A stretch of 64,000 bases of DNA, taken from Azophilus sp965214305. Lineage in GTDB: Bacteria > Pseudomonadota > Gammaproteobacteria > Pseudomonadales > Azotimanducaceae. How positions within the stretch are numbered: position 1 is the stretch's first letter; each line of letters opens with the position of its first letter. The notes under the pieces are model-generated. The model was not told where the DNA came from, ran no database searches, and worked only from the letters and a program-made list of their open reading frames with translations. Shown piece after piece: positions 26,866 through 36,091 of this stretch. A program made the translations under genes and the position numbers. Location of the stretch: assembly GCA_965214305.1 (NCBI GenBank), contig OZ243949.1, positions 2,542,001 to 2,606,000 on the forward strand. Direction: 5' to 3'.

Positions 26866-27585
26866 ATGACCGTCGGCGTCGTTATTCCGGCGCTCAATGA
26901 GGAAGCCTCCATCGGCCTCGTGGTGGGTGATTTGCTATCGCTGCGCCACGAGGGCAAAGCCGTCGTCGATGAGGTGGTGGTTTGTGACAACGGTTCCACC
27001 GATGCGACCGCGGCCCAAGCCGGTGAAGCGGGTGCGCGGGTGGTCAGGGAAGAGCGGCCGGGATATGGCGCCGCCTGTCTTGCCGGTATGGCCGCGCTCG
27101 CATCGCCGGATGTTGTCTTATTTACCGATGGCGACCACGCTTTTCACGCAAACCAGGCCTTGGAGCTCATTGATCGCATAGATGCCGGCGCCGATCTTGT
27201 CATCGGCTCGCGAACCCTTGGTCGCCGGGAAATGGGTGCCTTGACCCGCGCTCAGCAGGCCGGCAACTGGGTGGCAACGGCTTTGATTCGTCTGCTTTGG
27301 GGTCGCCGCGCCACCGATCTCGGCCCCTATCGTGCGATTCGCCGCGAGGCCCTGGTGCGGCTCGGCATGACCGACCGCGCTTTCGGCTGGACGGTGGAAA
27401 TGCAGGTTAAGGCCATTCAGCGCGGGCTCGTTACCGAGGAAGTGGCGGTGGACACCAGGGAACGCATCGGCCAGTCGAAAATCAGCGGCACGCTAAGCGG
27501 GGCGATTGGTGCGGGTATTGGCATCCTATCAACCATTGCCAAATTGCGTTGGCGGCAGTCGTTCGGCCGACCCGCCCTAAAATGA
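26866..27585 (+). CDS. Family 2 glycosyltransferase (polyprenyl-phosphate glycosyltransferase type)
   Basis: 239 residues from the ATG at 26866 (MTVGVVIPALNEEASIG); in-frame TTG 26845 and ATG 26854 are alternatives. GT-A fold: VVIPALNEEASIG, CDNGSTDAT, the metal-binding VLFTDGDHAF and VIGSRTLGRREMG. The family transfers a sugar from a nucleotide onto dolichyl/undecaprenyl phosphate. Nearby is a GT-C transferase (23821-25431) that could use the product. Coupled to the DUF547 gene through an ATGA overlap. Confidence 0.85.
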   Translation: MTVGVVIPALNEEASIGLVVGDLLSLRHEGKAVVDEVVVCDNGSTDATAAQAGEAGARVVREERPGYGAACLAGMAALASPDVVLFTDGDHAFHANQALELIDRIDAGADLVIGSRTLGRREMGALTRAQQAGNWVATALIRLLWGRRATDLGPYRAIRREALVRLGMTDRAFGWTVEMQVKAIQRGLVTEEVAVDTRERIGQSKISGTLSGAIGAGIGILSTIAKLRWRQSFGRPALK

Positions 27586-28511
27586 ATGAAATTTGGAAAA
27601 GCAACCGCATGATATTAAGACTTTCACAAATGGGCCGCGCTCAGCGGCCGGGTGGCGAGTTGGCACCACGGGCTTGCCCGCGCATCGGCACCGCCCGCCT
27701 TTTTTTCTGCTTTTTGGCCGCTCTTTGCGCGAGCCTTGTTGCCGGGGCCCAGGCGGCGCAGCAACCCGAGCTCATTGCGATCTGGAAAGGCAGCGACGAG
27801 TCGAATACCGCCACCATAGACCATTCGCCCTGGCAAGAAATTCTCGACACCTATCTCATCGATGACCATCCCACGGGCATCAACCGCTTCGATTACGCGG
27901 CACTGCAAGCGAGCACCGAGGACACGGCAAAGTTACGGGGCTATCTAACCGGTCTCGCCAGGCTCGACCCGCGCACCTATTCCTCGGTGGAGCAAAAGGC
28001 CTATTGGATCAATGTGTACAACGCCCTGACCGTGTTCGTCATCGTGCCGAGGTTTCCGGTGGATTCCATCAAGGACATCAAGAGCGGCATCATCGATTTC
28101 GGGCCTTGGAATCTTGAGCTGCTGCCGATGGCGGGCGTGACCTTGACGTTGAATCAGATCGAACACGGCATCCTGCGGCCCCTATGGGCCGACCCCCGCA
28201 TTCATTATGCGGTGAACTGCGCGAGCCTCGGTTGCCCTAATCTCTCCCCCGAGGCCTATCGCGCCGACAATCTGGAGCGGTTGCTTGATCAGGGCGCAAA
28301 CGACTACATCAACCACCCCAGGGGCGTACAGGTTGTAGATGGCGAGTTGTTGATCTCAAGCATCTACGAGTGGTTCAAAATCGATTTCGGCGACAATGAC
28401 GCGGGTGTCCTCGCGCACCTGCGGCGCTATGCGAACGAACAGACCGCGGCACTGCTTGAAGGGCACGACCGCTTCGATGACGACTACGATTGGGCGATCA
28501 ACGCGCCTTAA
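27582..28511 (+). CDS. DUF547 domain protein, exported
   Basis: 309 residues from the ATG at 27582, which overlaps the GT2 stop (ATGA); an internal ATG at 27609 is possible. A signal-like hydrophobic segment (ARLFFCFLAALCASLVAGAQA) precedes a DUF547 domain. Conserved elements are FDYAAL, EQKAYWINVYNALTV, NQIEHGILRP, HYAVNCASLGCPNL and SIYEWFKIDF. The invariant Cys and His in NCASLGCPNL suggest an enzymatic, possibly papain-like, role, but the function of the family is not established. Confidence 0.85.
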   Translation: MNEIWKSNRMILRLSQMGRAQRPGGELAPRACPRIGTARLFFCFLAALCASLVAGAQAAQQPELIAIWKGSDESNTATIDHSPWQEILDTYLIDDHPTGINRFDYAALQASTEDTAKLRGYLTGLARLDPRTYSSVEQKAYWINVYNALTVFVIVPRFPVDSIKDIKSGIIDFGPWNLELLPMAGVTLTLNQIEHGILRPLWADPRIHYAVNCASLGCPNLSPEAYRADNLERLLDQGANDYINHPRGVQVVDGELLISSIYEWFKIDFGDNDAGVLAHLRRYANEQTAALLEGHDRFDDDYDWAINAP

Positions 28512-28583
28512 TCCGCATCCCTCACCAAATAGCCGCTGCGCACGCCGATGCAACGCCGCGCTGAGCGACATGTTTGCGCATAA

Positions 28584-28690
28584 AGCGGGTCTTTGGGGTT
28601 TCCCTGGCGGCGCGCTCGGCTCGTTCCAACCCTCTCGCCCAAGCAGGAAGGCTGTGCCCAGCACCGCCAGGGGGACCCGCTCGCTGCCGA
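28584..28690. repeat. Repeat family C, degenerate inverted copy
   Basis: Arms AGCGGGTC...CCCTGGCGG (left) and CCGCCAGGGGGACCCGCT (right) pair imperfectly because the left arm has extra bases. The loop resembles the reverse complement of the loops in copies 1 and 2, and the right flank TCGCTGCCGA is the inverse of their left flank CGGCAGCGA, so the whole copy is in opposite orientation. It lies between DUF547 and hemH. Confidence 0.6.
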
Positions 28691-28705
28691 CCGCGTGGTA
28701 CTTGA

Positions 28706-29758
28706 TCAGCGCGATGCGGCTTGGCTGTCTTCTGGTGTTTCGTTGCTTGGTGCGGCTAAACAGAATTCGCGCAGTGCCGCGATCCACTGCGGCCCGGCGT
28801 TAAGGCAGGGCACGAGCGTATAGGTATCGCCGCCGGCGGAGAGAAAGATGTCTCGGCCCGCCATGCCGATTTCCTCCAGCGTCTCCAGATTGTCCGCAAC
28901 AAAGGCGGGGCAAGCCACCACCAGATTGCGCACGCCGCGGCCGGGCAGGGCGGCCAACTCCTGGTCGGTGTATGGCGTCAGCCAGGGGAGTCGGCCCAGT
29001 CGTGATTGGAAGCTAAGGCTGTAGCGTTCCGGGGCGATGCGCAAGCGCTCGGCCAGGAGCCTGGATGTGTGCAATGTTTGGTGCCGATAGCAGGTCGCTT
29101 GGGCGACGGAAGGTTCCGTACAGCAATGTTCGCGTTGCAGGCAGTGCTTACCCGTTGGGTCTGCCTTGAGGATGTGGCGTTCCGGCAGCCCGTGGTAGCT
29201 GAATAGCAGGTGGTCCCAGCGCTCGGGCAGATTTTGCTCAATCACCGCGGATTGCGCATCAAGATAGGCCGGTTGGTCGTAAAACGGCGGCAACACCCGC
29301 AGGGTCGCACCCGCTGGCAGGGCGGCTTGAACGGCGGCGATGGTGGTTGTGCGGGTGGAATCGGCGTGTTGCGGATAGAGGGGAATGACCAGAATATCCG
29401 AGGCACCGGCAGCCCGGAGTTCCCGTATCGCCGCGGCGATATTGGGTTGACCGTAGCGCATGGCCAGCACCACGGGCATATCGACGCACTCCGCCAAACG
29501 GTCGCGACAGCCTTGGCTATGGTACAGCAGCGGAGAACCGGTGTTGCGCCCGGCAGCGTCCCAAATGCTTGCATAGGCCGCTGCGCTACGTTTCGGTCGG
29601 AAGGGCAAGATCAATAGATTGACCACCAACCAGCGCAGCGGCCCCGGCAGATCAAGCACATGGGGATCCATCAGGAATTCCCGCAGATAGGTCGCCACGT
29701 CCTTTACTCGGGCAGAGGCGGGCGTGCCCAGGTTGACCAGCAAAACACCTCGTTTCAC
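28706..29758 (-). CDS. hemH: Ferrochelatase
   Basis: Inserts Fe2+ into protoporphyrin IX, the last step of haem synthesis. 350 residues from a GTG at 29758 (VKRGVLLVNLGTP); the frame is open further upstream, but the family begins here. Seen: LLVNLGTP, FRPKRSAAAYASIW, SYHGLPERH (187-195, catalytic His), SFQSRLGRLPWLTPYTD (249-265) and CPAFVADNLETLEEI. Haem supply matches the cbb3 oxidase operon nearby. Divergent from the NhaC-like transporter. Confidence 0.95.
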   Translation of the reverse strand: MKRGVLLVNLGTPASARVKDVATYLREFLMDPHVLDLPGPLRWLVVNLLILPFRPKRSAAAYASIWDAAGRNTGSPLLYHSQGCRDRLAECVDMPVVLAMRYGQPNIAAAIRELRAAGASDILVIPLYPQHADSTRTTTIAAVQAALPAGATLRVLPPFYDQPAYLDAQSAVIEQNLPERWDHLLFSYHGLPERHILKADPTGKHCLQREHCCTEPSVAQATCYRHQTLHTSRLLAERLRIAPERYSLSFQSRLGRLPWLTPYTDQELAALPGRGVRNLVVACPAFVADNLETLEEIGMAGRDIFLSAGGDTYTLVPCLNAGPQWIAALREFCLAAPSNETPEDSQAASR

Positions 29759-29879
29759 ATCAATCTCGCCGATTTTATGCTGTTGTCGGGGCCAGAAGCC
29801 ACAGACCCCACCCCGATACAGCGGCGACCCGTACCGGCTACAATGTGCTCCTTTTCCCCAATCAATACAAGGGTCGCCC

Positions 29880-31616
29880 ATGTCCTCGGGAATGCGCCGG
29901 TTTCTCCTTTTCGCTTTTGCCCTGGTTGTGGCATGGCTCGCTGGTCTCTATGTGCAGCCGACTTGGACCGTTGAGCAGATTACGCTCGACGCCCGGATAG
30001 ACGCCGCGGGCCAGCTTTACTATCGGCTGGAGGGCGAAGAGGTCCCGTTTGACGCCGTGCCCGTCGCCGAGGCGTACCTTGACCCCGCCGTCGTTGCCGG
30101 AATGCGTGAGGCGCCCGCGGTCAAGGAGGAGTTCGTCGCGGTGCCGGAAGTGGAGGATGGTCGGCACCAAACCACCTACTATCAGCGCCTCGCCAAATTT
30201 CATTTCGGCTACCTCTCGCTGTTGCCCGCACTGGTGGCGGTGATGCTCTGTTGGCTCACCCGGGAACCGATCACGGCGCTGCTGGGCGGCATTACCGCCG
30301 GAGCCCTGATGCTCGGCAAATACGACCTGACCGGCGAGGTATTGATTCCGTCGGTGGCGACCACGGGCGCGGCGAGTATGTTGGTGCTCTATCTTTGGCT
30401 ACTCGGAGGGCTGATGGGAATCTGGTCGCGCACCGGCGCGGCCATGGCGTTCGCCGAGTTCGTCACCGTCCGCTTCGTGCGCGGGCCGCGCAGCGCCAAG
30501 ATGGTGGCTTGGCTATTGGGCGTGGTGTTTTTCCAGGGCGGCACGGTCAGCACGGTGGTGGTCGGTACGACGGTGCGGCCCATCGCCGACAAGGAGCGGG
30601 TCAGTCACGAGGAACTGGCCTATATTGTCGATTCCACCGCTTCGCCCATTGCCTCGCAACTGGCCTTCAACGCTTGGCCCGGCTATGTGCAGGCGTTTAT
30701 CTTCGTTTCCGGCGTGGGCTTCCTGGCCACCGAGGCGGACCGTATCGCCTTCTTCTTCCAGAGCGTGCCCTTTTGCTTCTATGCGATTTTCGCCGTGCTC
30801 GGCACCTTGCTGCTCAGCGTTGAAAAACCGTTATTCCTGGGTCGGCAATTGGGTGAGGCGATGGCCCGCGCTCGCGCCACGGGTGAACTTGATGCCCCCG
30901 GTGCCGTGCCGCTCAGTGCCAAGGAATTGCAGGGCAGCAATGTACCCGAAGGCTATGTGGCCAGCGTTTTGGAGTTTCTGCTGCCGCTTGGCCTTTTGAT
31001 TGTGACCGCCGTTGGCACCTTCCTGGCTTTTGGAACGCCCAACGTGCATTGGTCTTTCGGCGGGGCGCTGCTGCTTGCCGCCGGCATGGCGTTGGCGAAG
31101 GGCATGTCGCTGAAGGATTTGATGACCGGCTTTCAAGACGGCATCAAGGGCGTATTGGTCGGTTCGGTGATTTTGATGCTCGCCATCACCATCGGCGGCA
31201 TCAGCCGGGAGACGGGCGGCGGCATCTTCCTTGTCGAACAACTTGGCGATGCCATTCCCTACTTCCTGTTGCCGGTGCTGTTGCAGTTGATGACCATGGT
31301 GATTGCCTTTTCCACGGGTACCAGTTGGGGCACCTATGCGGTGGCTTTTCCGCTGGCGATGCCCCTGGCTTGGGCGGTCGCCACGGGCCAGGGGTTGTCG
31401 CATCCGGAACTCTTTATGACGCTCTGTTTCGCGGCGGTAATGGATGGCAGCGTTTACGGCGACCAATGCTCGCCCATTTCCGATACGACGGTACTCAGTT
31501 CCATGTGTACCGGTTGCGATCTGATGGATCATGTGAAAACGCAAATTCCACAAGCGACCTTCGCCGCTATTTTGGCCACCGTTGGCTGGACGCTGATCGC
31601 CTTTTTCACCGCCTGA
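29880..31616 (+). CDS. NhaC-family Na+/H+ antiporter-like protein
   Basis: 578 residues from the ATG at 29880. An N-terminal membrane segment and a periplasmic stretch of about 80 residues precede a large NhaC-type transporter domain with ten or more spans. Seen: LAYIVDSTASPIASQLAFNAWPGYV, FSTGTSWGTYAVAFPLAMPLA and DGSVYGDQCSPISDTTVLSS, all characteristic of this superfamily (COG1757). Substrate may be Na+/H+ or Na+-coupled organic acid or amino acid exchange. Next to a DASS transporter in the same orientation. Confidence 0.88.
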   Translation: MSSGMRRFLLFAFALVVAWLAGLYVQPTWTVEQITLDARIDAAGQLYYRLEGEEVPFDAVPVAEAYLDPAVVAGMREAPAVKEEFVAVPEVEDGRHQTTYYQRLAKFHFGYLSLLPALVAVMLCWLTREPITALLGGITAGALMLGKYDLTGEVLIPSVATTGAASMLVLYLWLLGGLMGIWSRTGAAMAFAEFVTVRFVRGPRSAKMVAWLLGVVFFQGGTVSTVVVGTTVRPIADKERVSHEELAYIVDSTASPIASQLAFNAWPGYVQAFIFVSGVGFLATEADRIAFFFQSVPFCFYAIFAVLGTLLLSVEKPLFLGRQLGEAMARARATGELDAPGAVPLSAKELQGSNVPEGYVASVLEFLLPLGLLIVTAVGTFLAFGTPNVHWSFGGALLLAAGMALAKGMSLKDLMTGFQDGIKGVLVGSVILMLAITIGGISRETGGGIFLVEQLGDAIPYFLLPVLLQLMTMVIAFSTGTSWGTYAVAFPLAMPLAWAVATGQGLSHPELFMTLCFAAVMDGSVYGDQCSPISDTTVLSSMCTGCDLMDHVKTQIPQATFAAILATVGWTLIAFFTA

Positions 31617-31660
31617 TGCCGGGTATCGCCGAACGGCCCCGGCCGCTTGAGTAAACGGGC

Positions 31661-33049
31661 ATGGCTCGGCCTTCGATCAAATGGATTGCCCTGCTGGTTG
31701 GCCCCCTCGCGGGCTTTGCCGCTTGGTTCGCCATGCTGGCCGCGGGTTCGGCGCCGGCCGCGGCGGTCACGCTCGGCGTTACCCTGTTTTGCGTCATTTG
31801 GTGGGTGTTCGAGCCCATTCCGATTCCCGCCACGTCCCTGGTGCCCTTTGCCCTGTTGCCCATGTTTGGCGTCATTACCGGTGCCGAGGCGGGGCAGGCC
31901 TACGGCAATCCGCTGGTGCTGCTGCTGCTTGGCGGGTTCATCCTGTCCATGGCCATGGAACGCAGCGGTGCGCACCGGCGTATCGCCTTGGCCCTGATGC
32001 GCGCGGTGGGCAGCGGCAGCAGCCGTCGCCTGGTGTTCGGCTTTATGATTGCCGCGGCGGTTTTGTCCATGTGGATTTCCAATACGGCGACGACACTCAT
32101 GATGTTGCCGGTGGCGTTAGCGGTTTTGGAGCGCGCCCGCGACCCGAAACTGGCCCCGGTGCTGCTGCTCGGTATTGCCTATGCCGCCAATATTGGCGGG
32201 TTGGGCACACCCATCGGTACCCCGCCAAACATGGTCTTTCGCGGTGTTTACGAGGAGACCTTCGGCATCACCATGGGTTTCGTCGATTGGATGTTGCTGG
32301 CCGTACCGGTGGTGCTCGTTCTGTTGCCATTGACGGCCTTGTGGCTCACCCGCTCGATGACCTATCGCGGTGCCCTGACGCTGCCGCGCAGCGGCGCCTG
32401 GCGCCCCGAGGAAAAGCGTGTATTGACGATATTTGGCCTAACGGCTCTGGCCTGGGTTACCCGCACCGAACCCATGGGCGGCTGGACGGCGCTGTTTGGC
32501 CTGCCCTACACGAACGACGCCATGGTGGCTTTTTTGGGCTCCGTTGTTTTGTTCATCGTGCCGAACGGCAAGGGCGGGCGCCTGCTCGATTGGGAGACGG
32601 CGGCGAAGATACCCTGGGGCGTGCTCATTCTATTCGGCGCGGGGCTGGCCATCGCCGCCGCCTTCAAGACATCCGGCTTGTCGGAGTCGATTGGCAATGC
32701 CGTCTCGATGGTTTCCGTTTGGCCGGTCTTCGTCGTCATTCTCGCCGTTTGCCTTACCGTGACCTTTCTCACCGAATCAACCAGCAATACGGCGACCACC
32801 TCGCTGCTCATGCCCATTCTTGCCGCCGCCGCTGTCGGTGCCGCCATCGACCCGCGCCTGCTGATGATTCCGGCCGCCATGAGTGCCAGTTGTGCCTTCA
32901 TGCTGCCGGTGGCAACCGCCCCCAACGTCATCATGTTCAGTACCGGAAAATTCACCGTGCAACGCATGATTCGCGAGGGCTTGGTGCTCAATTTGATCGG
33001 CGCTTTGGTGATTGCGTCGCTTTGCTATCTCTATTTTGGTTTGGGCTAG
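31661..33049 (+). CDS. DASS (SLC13) family Na+/dicarboxylate or sulfate symporter
   Basis: 462 residues with about eleven membrane spans. Two SNT substrate/Na+ motifs, ISNTATT (about 138-144) and STSNTATTS (about 380-388), and the signature NIGGLGTPIGTPPN. DASS carriers couple Na+ to succinate, malate, fumarate or sulfate. Forty-four bases after the NhaC-like gene, probably cotranscribed. The TAG stop is part of CTAGGCAGAGGCGCCTAG, a repeat-B-like palindrome shared with the convergent Lrp gene end. Confidence 0.93.
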   Translation: MARPSIKWIALLVGPLAGFAAWFAMLAAGSAPAAAVTLGVTLFCVIWWVFEPIPIPATSLVPFALLPMFGVITGAEAGQAYGNPLVLLLLGGFILSMAMERSGAHRRIALALMRAVGSGSSRRLVFGFMIAAAVLSMWISNTATTLMMLPVALAVLERARDPKLAPVLLLGIAYAANIGGLGTPIGTPPNMVFRGVYEETFGITMGFVDWMLLAVPVVLVLLPLTALWLTRSMTYRGALTLPRSGAWRPEEKRVLTIFGLTALAWVTRTEPMGGWTALFGLPYTNDAMVAFLGSVVLFIVPNGKGGRLLDWETAAKIPWGVLILFGAGLAIAAAFKTSGLSESIGNAVSMVSVWPVFVVILAVCLTVTFLTESTSNTATTSLLMPILAAAAVGAAIDPRLLMIPAAMSASCAFMLPVATAPNVIMFSTGKFTVQRMIREGLVLNLIGALVIASLCYLYFGLG

Positions 33050-33059
33050 GCAGAGGCGC

Positions 33060-33542
33060 CTAGCGCCGGGCGTACTTGAGGGGCAACACGGTCGTGTATT
33101 TGATGCGTTCCATGGCGAAGCTGGAACTGACGTCGGTGAGTTCGATTGATCGGATCAGGCGCTGGTAGAAGTCGTCATAGGCGGCGATGTCCGGTACGAC
33201 CACCCGCATCAGATAGTCCACATCGCCACTCATCCGGTAAAGCTCGATGACTTCCGGGAAGGCCGCAACGGCTTTCGCGAACGCATCGAGCCATTGGCGG
33301 TTGTGCTGGTCGGTGCGGATGGTCACGAAAGCGTCCACCCCAACATTGAGGTGGTCGCGGTCGAGCAATGCAACCCGCCCGCTAATAACACCCTGCTTCT
33401 CCAGATTTTGAATGCGCCGCCAGCAGGGCGTTGTGCTCAAGCCCACCGCCTCGGCGATGTCCGCAATGGAAAGCGTGGCATCGTGCTGCAGCAGGTCGAG
33501 TATCTTGAGGTCGGTGCGGTCTAGGCTGAGGGTCTGTTGCAT
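33060..33542 (-). CDS. Lrp/AsnC family transcriptional regulator
   Basis: 160 residues. N-terminal HTH (LDRTDLKILDLLQHDATLSIADIAEAVGLSTTPCWRRIQNLEKQGVI, residues 7-53) and a C-terminal RAM/ligand domain (VIELYRMSGDVDYLMRVVVPDIAAYDDF). Convergent with the transporter genes. A TAGAAAAATATTTTCTA near-palindrome at 33664-33680, upstream of its start, resembles the Lrp consensus and may be an autoregulatory site. Effector unknown, probably an amino acid. Confidence 0.93.
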   Translation of the reverse strand: MQQTLSLDRTDLKILDLLQHDATLSIADIAEAVGLSTTPCWRRIQNLEKQGVISGRVALLDRDHLNVGVDAFVTIRTDQHNRQWLDAFAKAVAAFPEVIELYRMSGDVDYLMRVVVPDIAAYDDFYQRLIRSIELTDVSSSFAMERIKYTTVLPLKYARR

Positions 33543-33663
33543 GGGTTCGCTCCAAAATTATACGTTCAGCCAAGCCGGGCGGCGGCGCCCATGAAAACGA
33601 TCGCGCCGCCGGACACGGGCGGGGGCAACCCCTTGTTCGCAAAATTTGGTGAGGCATAAAGGC

Positions 33664-33680
33664 TAGAAAAATATTTTCTA
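33664..33680. promoter_or_regulatory. Candidate Lrp/AsnC-type operator
   Basis: The near-perfect AT-rich palindrome TAGAAAAATATTTTCTA lies about 120 bases upstream of the Lrp-like gene and about 90 bases upstream of the DUF6356 gene. Spacing and composition fit Lrp-type sites in an otherwise GC-rich window; binding is inferred. Confidence 0.4.
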
Positions 33681-33768
33681 CTTCTAGCAGATAATAGCGA
33701 TACTTGGAATATTATTTCCTCTCTTATGGGATACCATGCTTCTGCATCGGCAAATTGGTGTGCATCGT

Positions 33769-34002
33769 ATGAATCGACTGGGCGATCATTTGCAAGAGGT
33801 TGGCGAAACCTATCCGCAACACCTGAAGAAAGCCGCCGGCTTTGGCATTGCGATGTTGTGGGGCGGCTTGGCTTGCTTGATGCACGCCCTGTTTCCCTTC
33901 TTGTTCGTTCGAACCGGTAGCGACTGTGTTCGGCGTTTGCACGGGGAAATGATCGAGAACCGCACCCGGCGTTCTCGTCTCCAGGCACCCAAACCGGCCT
34001 AG
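33769..34002 (+). CDS. DUF6356 family small membrane protein
   Basis: 77 residues from the ATG at 33769 (MNRLGDHLQEVGETY). The pattern EVGETYPQHLKKAAGFGIAM..GGLACLMHALFPFLFVRTGS...LHGEM is that of the short DUF6356 family known mainly from alphaproteobacteria: one amphipathic N-terminal helix and a hydrophobic segment at about 22-45. Function unknown. Its TAG stop is part of the left end (CCTAGGCGCCTCTGCC) of a full repeat B copy. Confidence 0.75.
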   Translation: MNRLGDHLQEVGETYPQHLKKAAGFGIAMLWGGLACLMHALFPFLFVRTGSDCVRRLHGEMIENRTRRSRLQAPKPA

Positions 34003-34160
34003 GCGCCTCTGCCTTCGGGATTCGCGGCTGCAAATCCGCGCTCATCCGCCCCGTCGGCCGCTCGATTTCGTTGCATATGGCATGATATTCGCCTCAATCG
34101 GTCGACGGGACCTGTGAGCGCGGATTTTCGCTTTCGCGACTTCCTTCGGCGCAGGCCCTG
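34001..34160. repeat. Repeat family B, full copy
   Basis: A 160-bp element. Left end AGGCGCCTCTGCCTTCGGGA and right end TCCTTCGGCGCAGGCC are inverted, as are the inner segments AATCCGCGCTCA and TGAGCGCGGATT. The core GTTGCATATGGCATGATATT followed by CGCCTCAATCGG matches the 19826 copy. The rest of the 34003-34396 gap (34161-34396) is followed by CAAGCGGTGCCCCCTCGCGC, a sequence also seen after the 42085 copy; no gene there. Confidence 0.75.
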
Positions 34161-34396
34161 GCCCGCCGATCTCAGCAACGCTCTTATAAGCAAGCGGTGC
34201 CCCCTCGCGCTCTCCGGCTGAGGGTTCCGCCAGCGCTCCATCCGTAAGGGAAGCCGCAAAGGCCAACGCGCTACCGAATGTTATGCTTCCCATGCAACTC
34301 GGAGACCGAAGCTCAAGCCGGCGCCTCGTGGGGGTGTTTGCCGGTTTGAGTGCTCAGGGGCCGCTGATTGAACCGCATCAGACAAGGAGTTGAATC

Positions 34397-35629
34397 TTGA
34401 AGCAGATGCCGCGAGGCTCGAACCCGTCCTCCGCCGTGCTCAATTTCATACGTCTCGAATCCCTGGGCGGCATGCTGCTGATCGTGGCGACGAGCCTAGC
34501 CATGATCGTCGCCAATACACCGCTTGCCGGTGCCTACGCATGGCTGTTCGACACCCGCCTGGTGGTCAGCCTGGGCACCGCCGGTATCGACAAACCGCTG
34601 TTACTCTGGATCAACGATGGCCTGATGGCCATTTTCTTTCTGTTGATTGGCCTGGAGATCAAACGCGAAGTTCTTGAGGGTGAGCTTTCGTCCATCGCCC
34701 GCGTCGCCCTTCCCGCTATTGGGGCGCTGGGCGGCATCCTTGGTCCGGCTTGCATCTACGCGGCCTTCAATTGGCGGGATGCGGGTGCCATGAACGGCTG
34801 GGCCATTCCGGTGGCCACGGATATCGCCTTTGCCCTGGCCCTGCTCGGCGCATTCGGCAGCCGCGTTCCGGTTTCGCTCAAGGCGTTTTTGCTCGCGCTC
34901 GCCATTTTCGACGACATGGCGGCCATCGCCATCATCGCCCTGTTTTATGCCGGTGACCTCTCTCTTGGCATGCTGCTGGCGGCGGGCCTTGCCTTGCTTG
35001 CGGCCATCATCCTGAACCGCTTGGGCGTAACCAGCATCACCGCCTATATTCTGGTGGGCATCGTGCTTTGGGTCGCGCTGCTGAAGTCCGGGGTACATGC
35101 AACCTTTGCGGGCGTGCTGATCGCCTTCTGCATCCCAATGTACTCGGCGGGCGACCGTTCGCCGTTGCGGGAACTGGAACAGGATCTGCACACGCCCGTT
35201 GCCCTGGCCGTTCTACCGATTTTCGCGTTCGCGAACGCGGGCATTTCCTTCTCCGGCATTGGCGTCGGGGATTTGACAAACCCCGTTACCCTGGGTATTG
35301 CCGTCGGGCTGCTGTTCGGCAATCCGATCGGCATTCTCGGATTCATCTCGATGGCGGTGCTCTTGCGCTGGGTGTCGCTGCCCGCCGGTGTCACCTGGCC
35401 GCAGCTCGCCGGCACCGCCTTTATTTGCGGAATCGGCTTCACAATGAGCCTCTTTATCGCCGGGCTCGCGTTCGAACATACGCACGACACCCATTGGTTT
35501 GCCGACAAGCTTGGCATTCTGCTCGGCTCTCTGGGTGCCGCCCTGGTTGGCTACGGCTTGCTCGCGCTGAGCCTGCCCCGGCGTCGGCATGGAAACCCGA
35601 AGCAACCCAAGGCGACGGATACGCTATAG
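34397..35629 (+). CDS. nhaA: Na+/H+ antiporter NhaA
   Basis: Exchanges internal Na+ for external H+; pH and salt homeostasis, inner membrane. 410 residues, about twelve spans. The start is a TTG at 34397 because AAGGAG (34384-34389) lies 7 bases ahead; the ATG at 34406 is too close to use it less well. Seen: WINDGLMAIFFLLIGLEIKRE, TDIAFALALL with Asp142, and the essential pair Asp172-Asp173 in AIFDDMAAI. Transcribed alone after the repeat B region. Confidence 0.97.
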   Translation: MKQMPRGSNPSSAVLNFIRLESLGGMLLIVATSLAMIVANTPLAGAYAWLFDTRLVVSLGTAGIDKPLLLWINDGLMAIFFLLIGLEIKREVLEGELSSIARVALPAIGALGGILGPACIYAAFNWRDAGAMNGWAIPVATDIAFALALLGAFGSRVPVSLKAFLLALAIFDDMAAIAIIALFYAGDLSLGMLLAAGLALLAAIILNRLGVTSITAYILVGIVLWVALLKSGVHATFAGVLIAFCIPMYSAGDRSPLRELEQDLHTPVALAVLPIFAFANAGISFSGIGVGDLTNPVTLGIAVGLLFGNPIGILGFISMAVLLRWVSLPAGVTWPQLAGTAFICGIGFTMSLFIAGLAFEHTHDTHWFADKLGILLGSLGAALVGYGLLALSLPRRRHGNPKQPKATDTL

Positions 35630-35827
35630 TTCCCCGGTATTTTTTAATGAACTGATCCGCACGATCAGAACTCAGGCTTGAGGGCGGCTTCCGGATCTCA
35701 AATTTCAAACTGGGATACTATCCCCTTGTCGATTCGCTTTCGCCGATACGAATTTTTCTACACAATTCCCATTTTTTACTCGTCCTGCATGCGGGTCGGT
35801 TGGTCTTATCCGTTCTCGGAGAAACAA

Positions 35828-36060
35828 ATGCGAGAGAATTTGACGCGCCTTGGTGTCCTGACGTTTTTGTTGCTGACGAACCCTCCGGTTGCGGCGCAGC
35901 AGCAGGATACGGGCGCTACCGGTTCGCGCTTTGGGGCAAAAATCTGTCCGATAACATCGAACGCTTGGGCGGCACGCCGGTGGCCACCCTGTTTGCCTTC
36001 GCCGCGCCAACCCAACCGCGCCAATACGGAGCAACGCTGGTGGTGTCATTGATGCGGTGA
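35828..36060 (+). pseudogene. TonB-dependent receptor remnant: signal peptide joined to C-terminus
   Basis: From the ATG at 35828 (ribosome-binding site GGAGA) a signal peptide is encoded (MRENLTRLGVLTFLLLTNPPVAAQQQ). After about 35905 the coding sense continues in another frame with YRFALWGKNLSDNIERLGGTP and ends QYGATLVVSLMR, the last barrel strands of a TonB-dependent receptor. The roughly 700 residues between were lost and the frame changed at the junction. A gene eaten out from the inside, like the remnants at 63558 and 2956. Confidence 0.75.
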
Positions 36061-36091
36061 GGGCCTGGGCTCCCTATGCGATGAGACGGGC

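Noticed and set aside
31681..33063. A 460-codon open frame overlapping the DASS transporter
   Set aside because: Same strand, shifted frame; its sequence is Arg/Gly/His-rich without domains, while the other frame has clear DASS motifs. A by-product of high GC.
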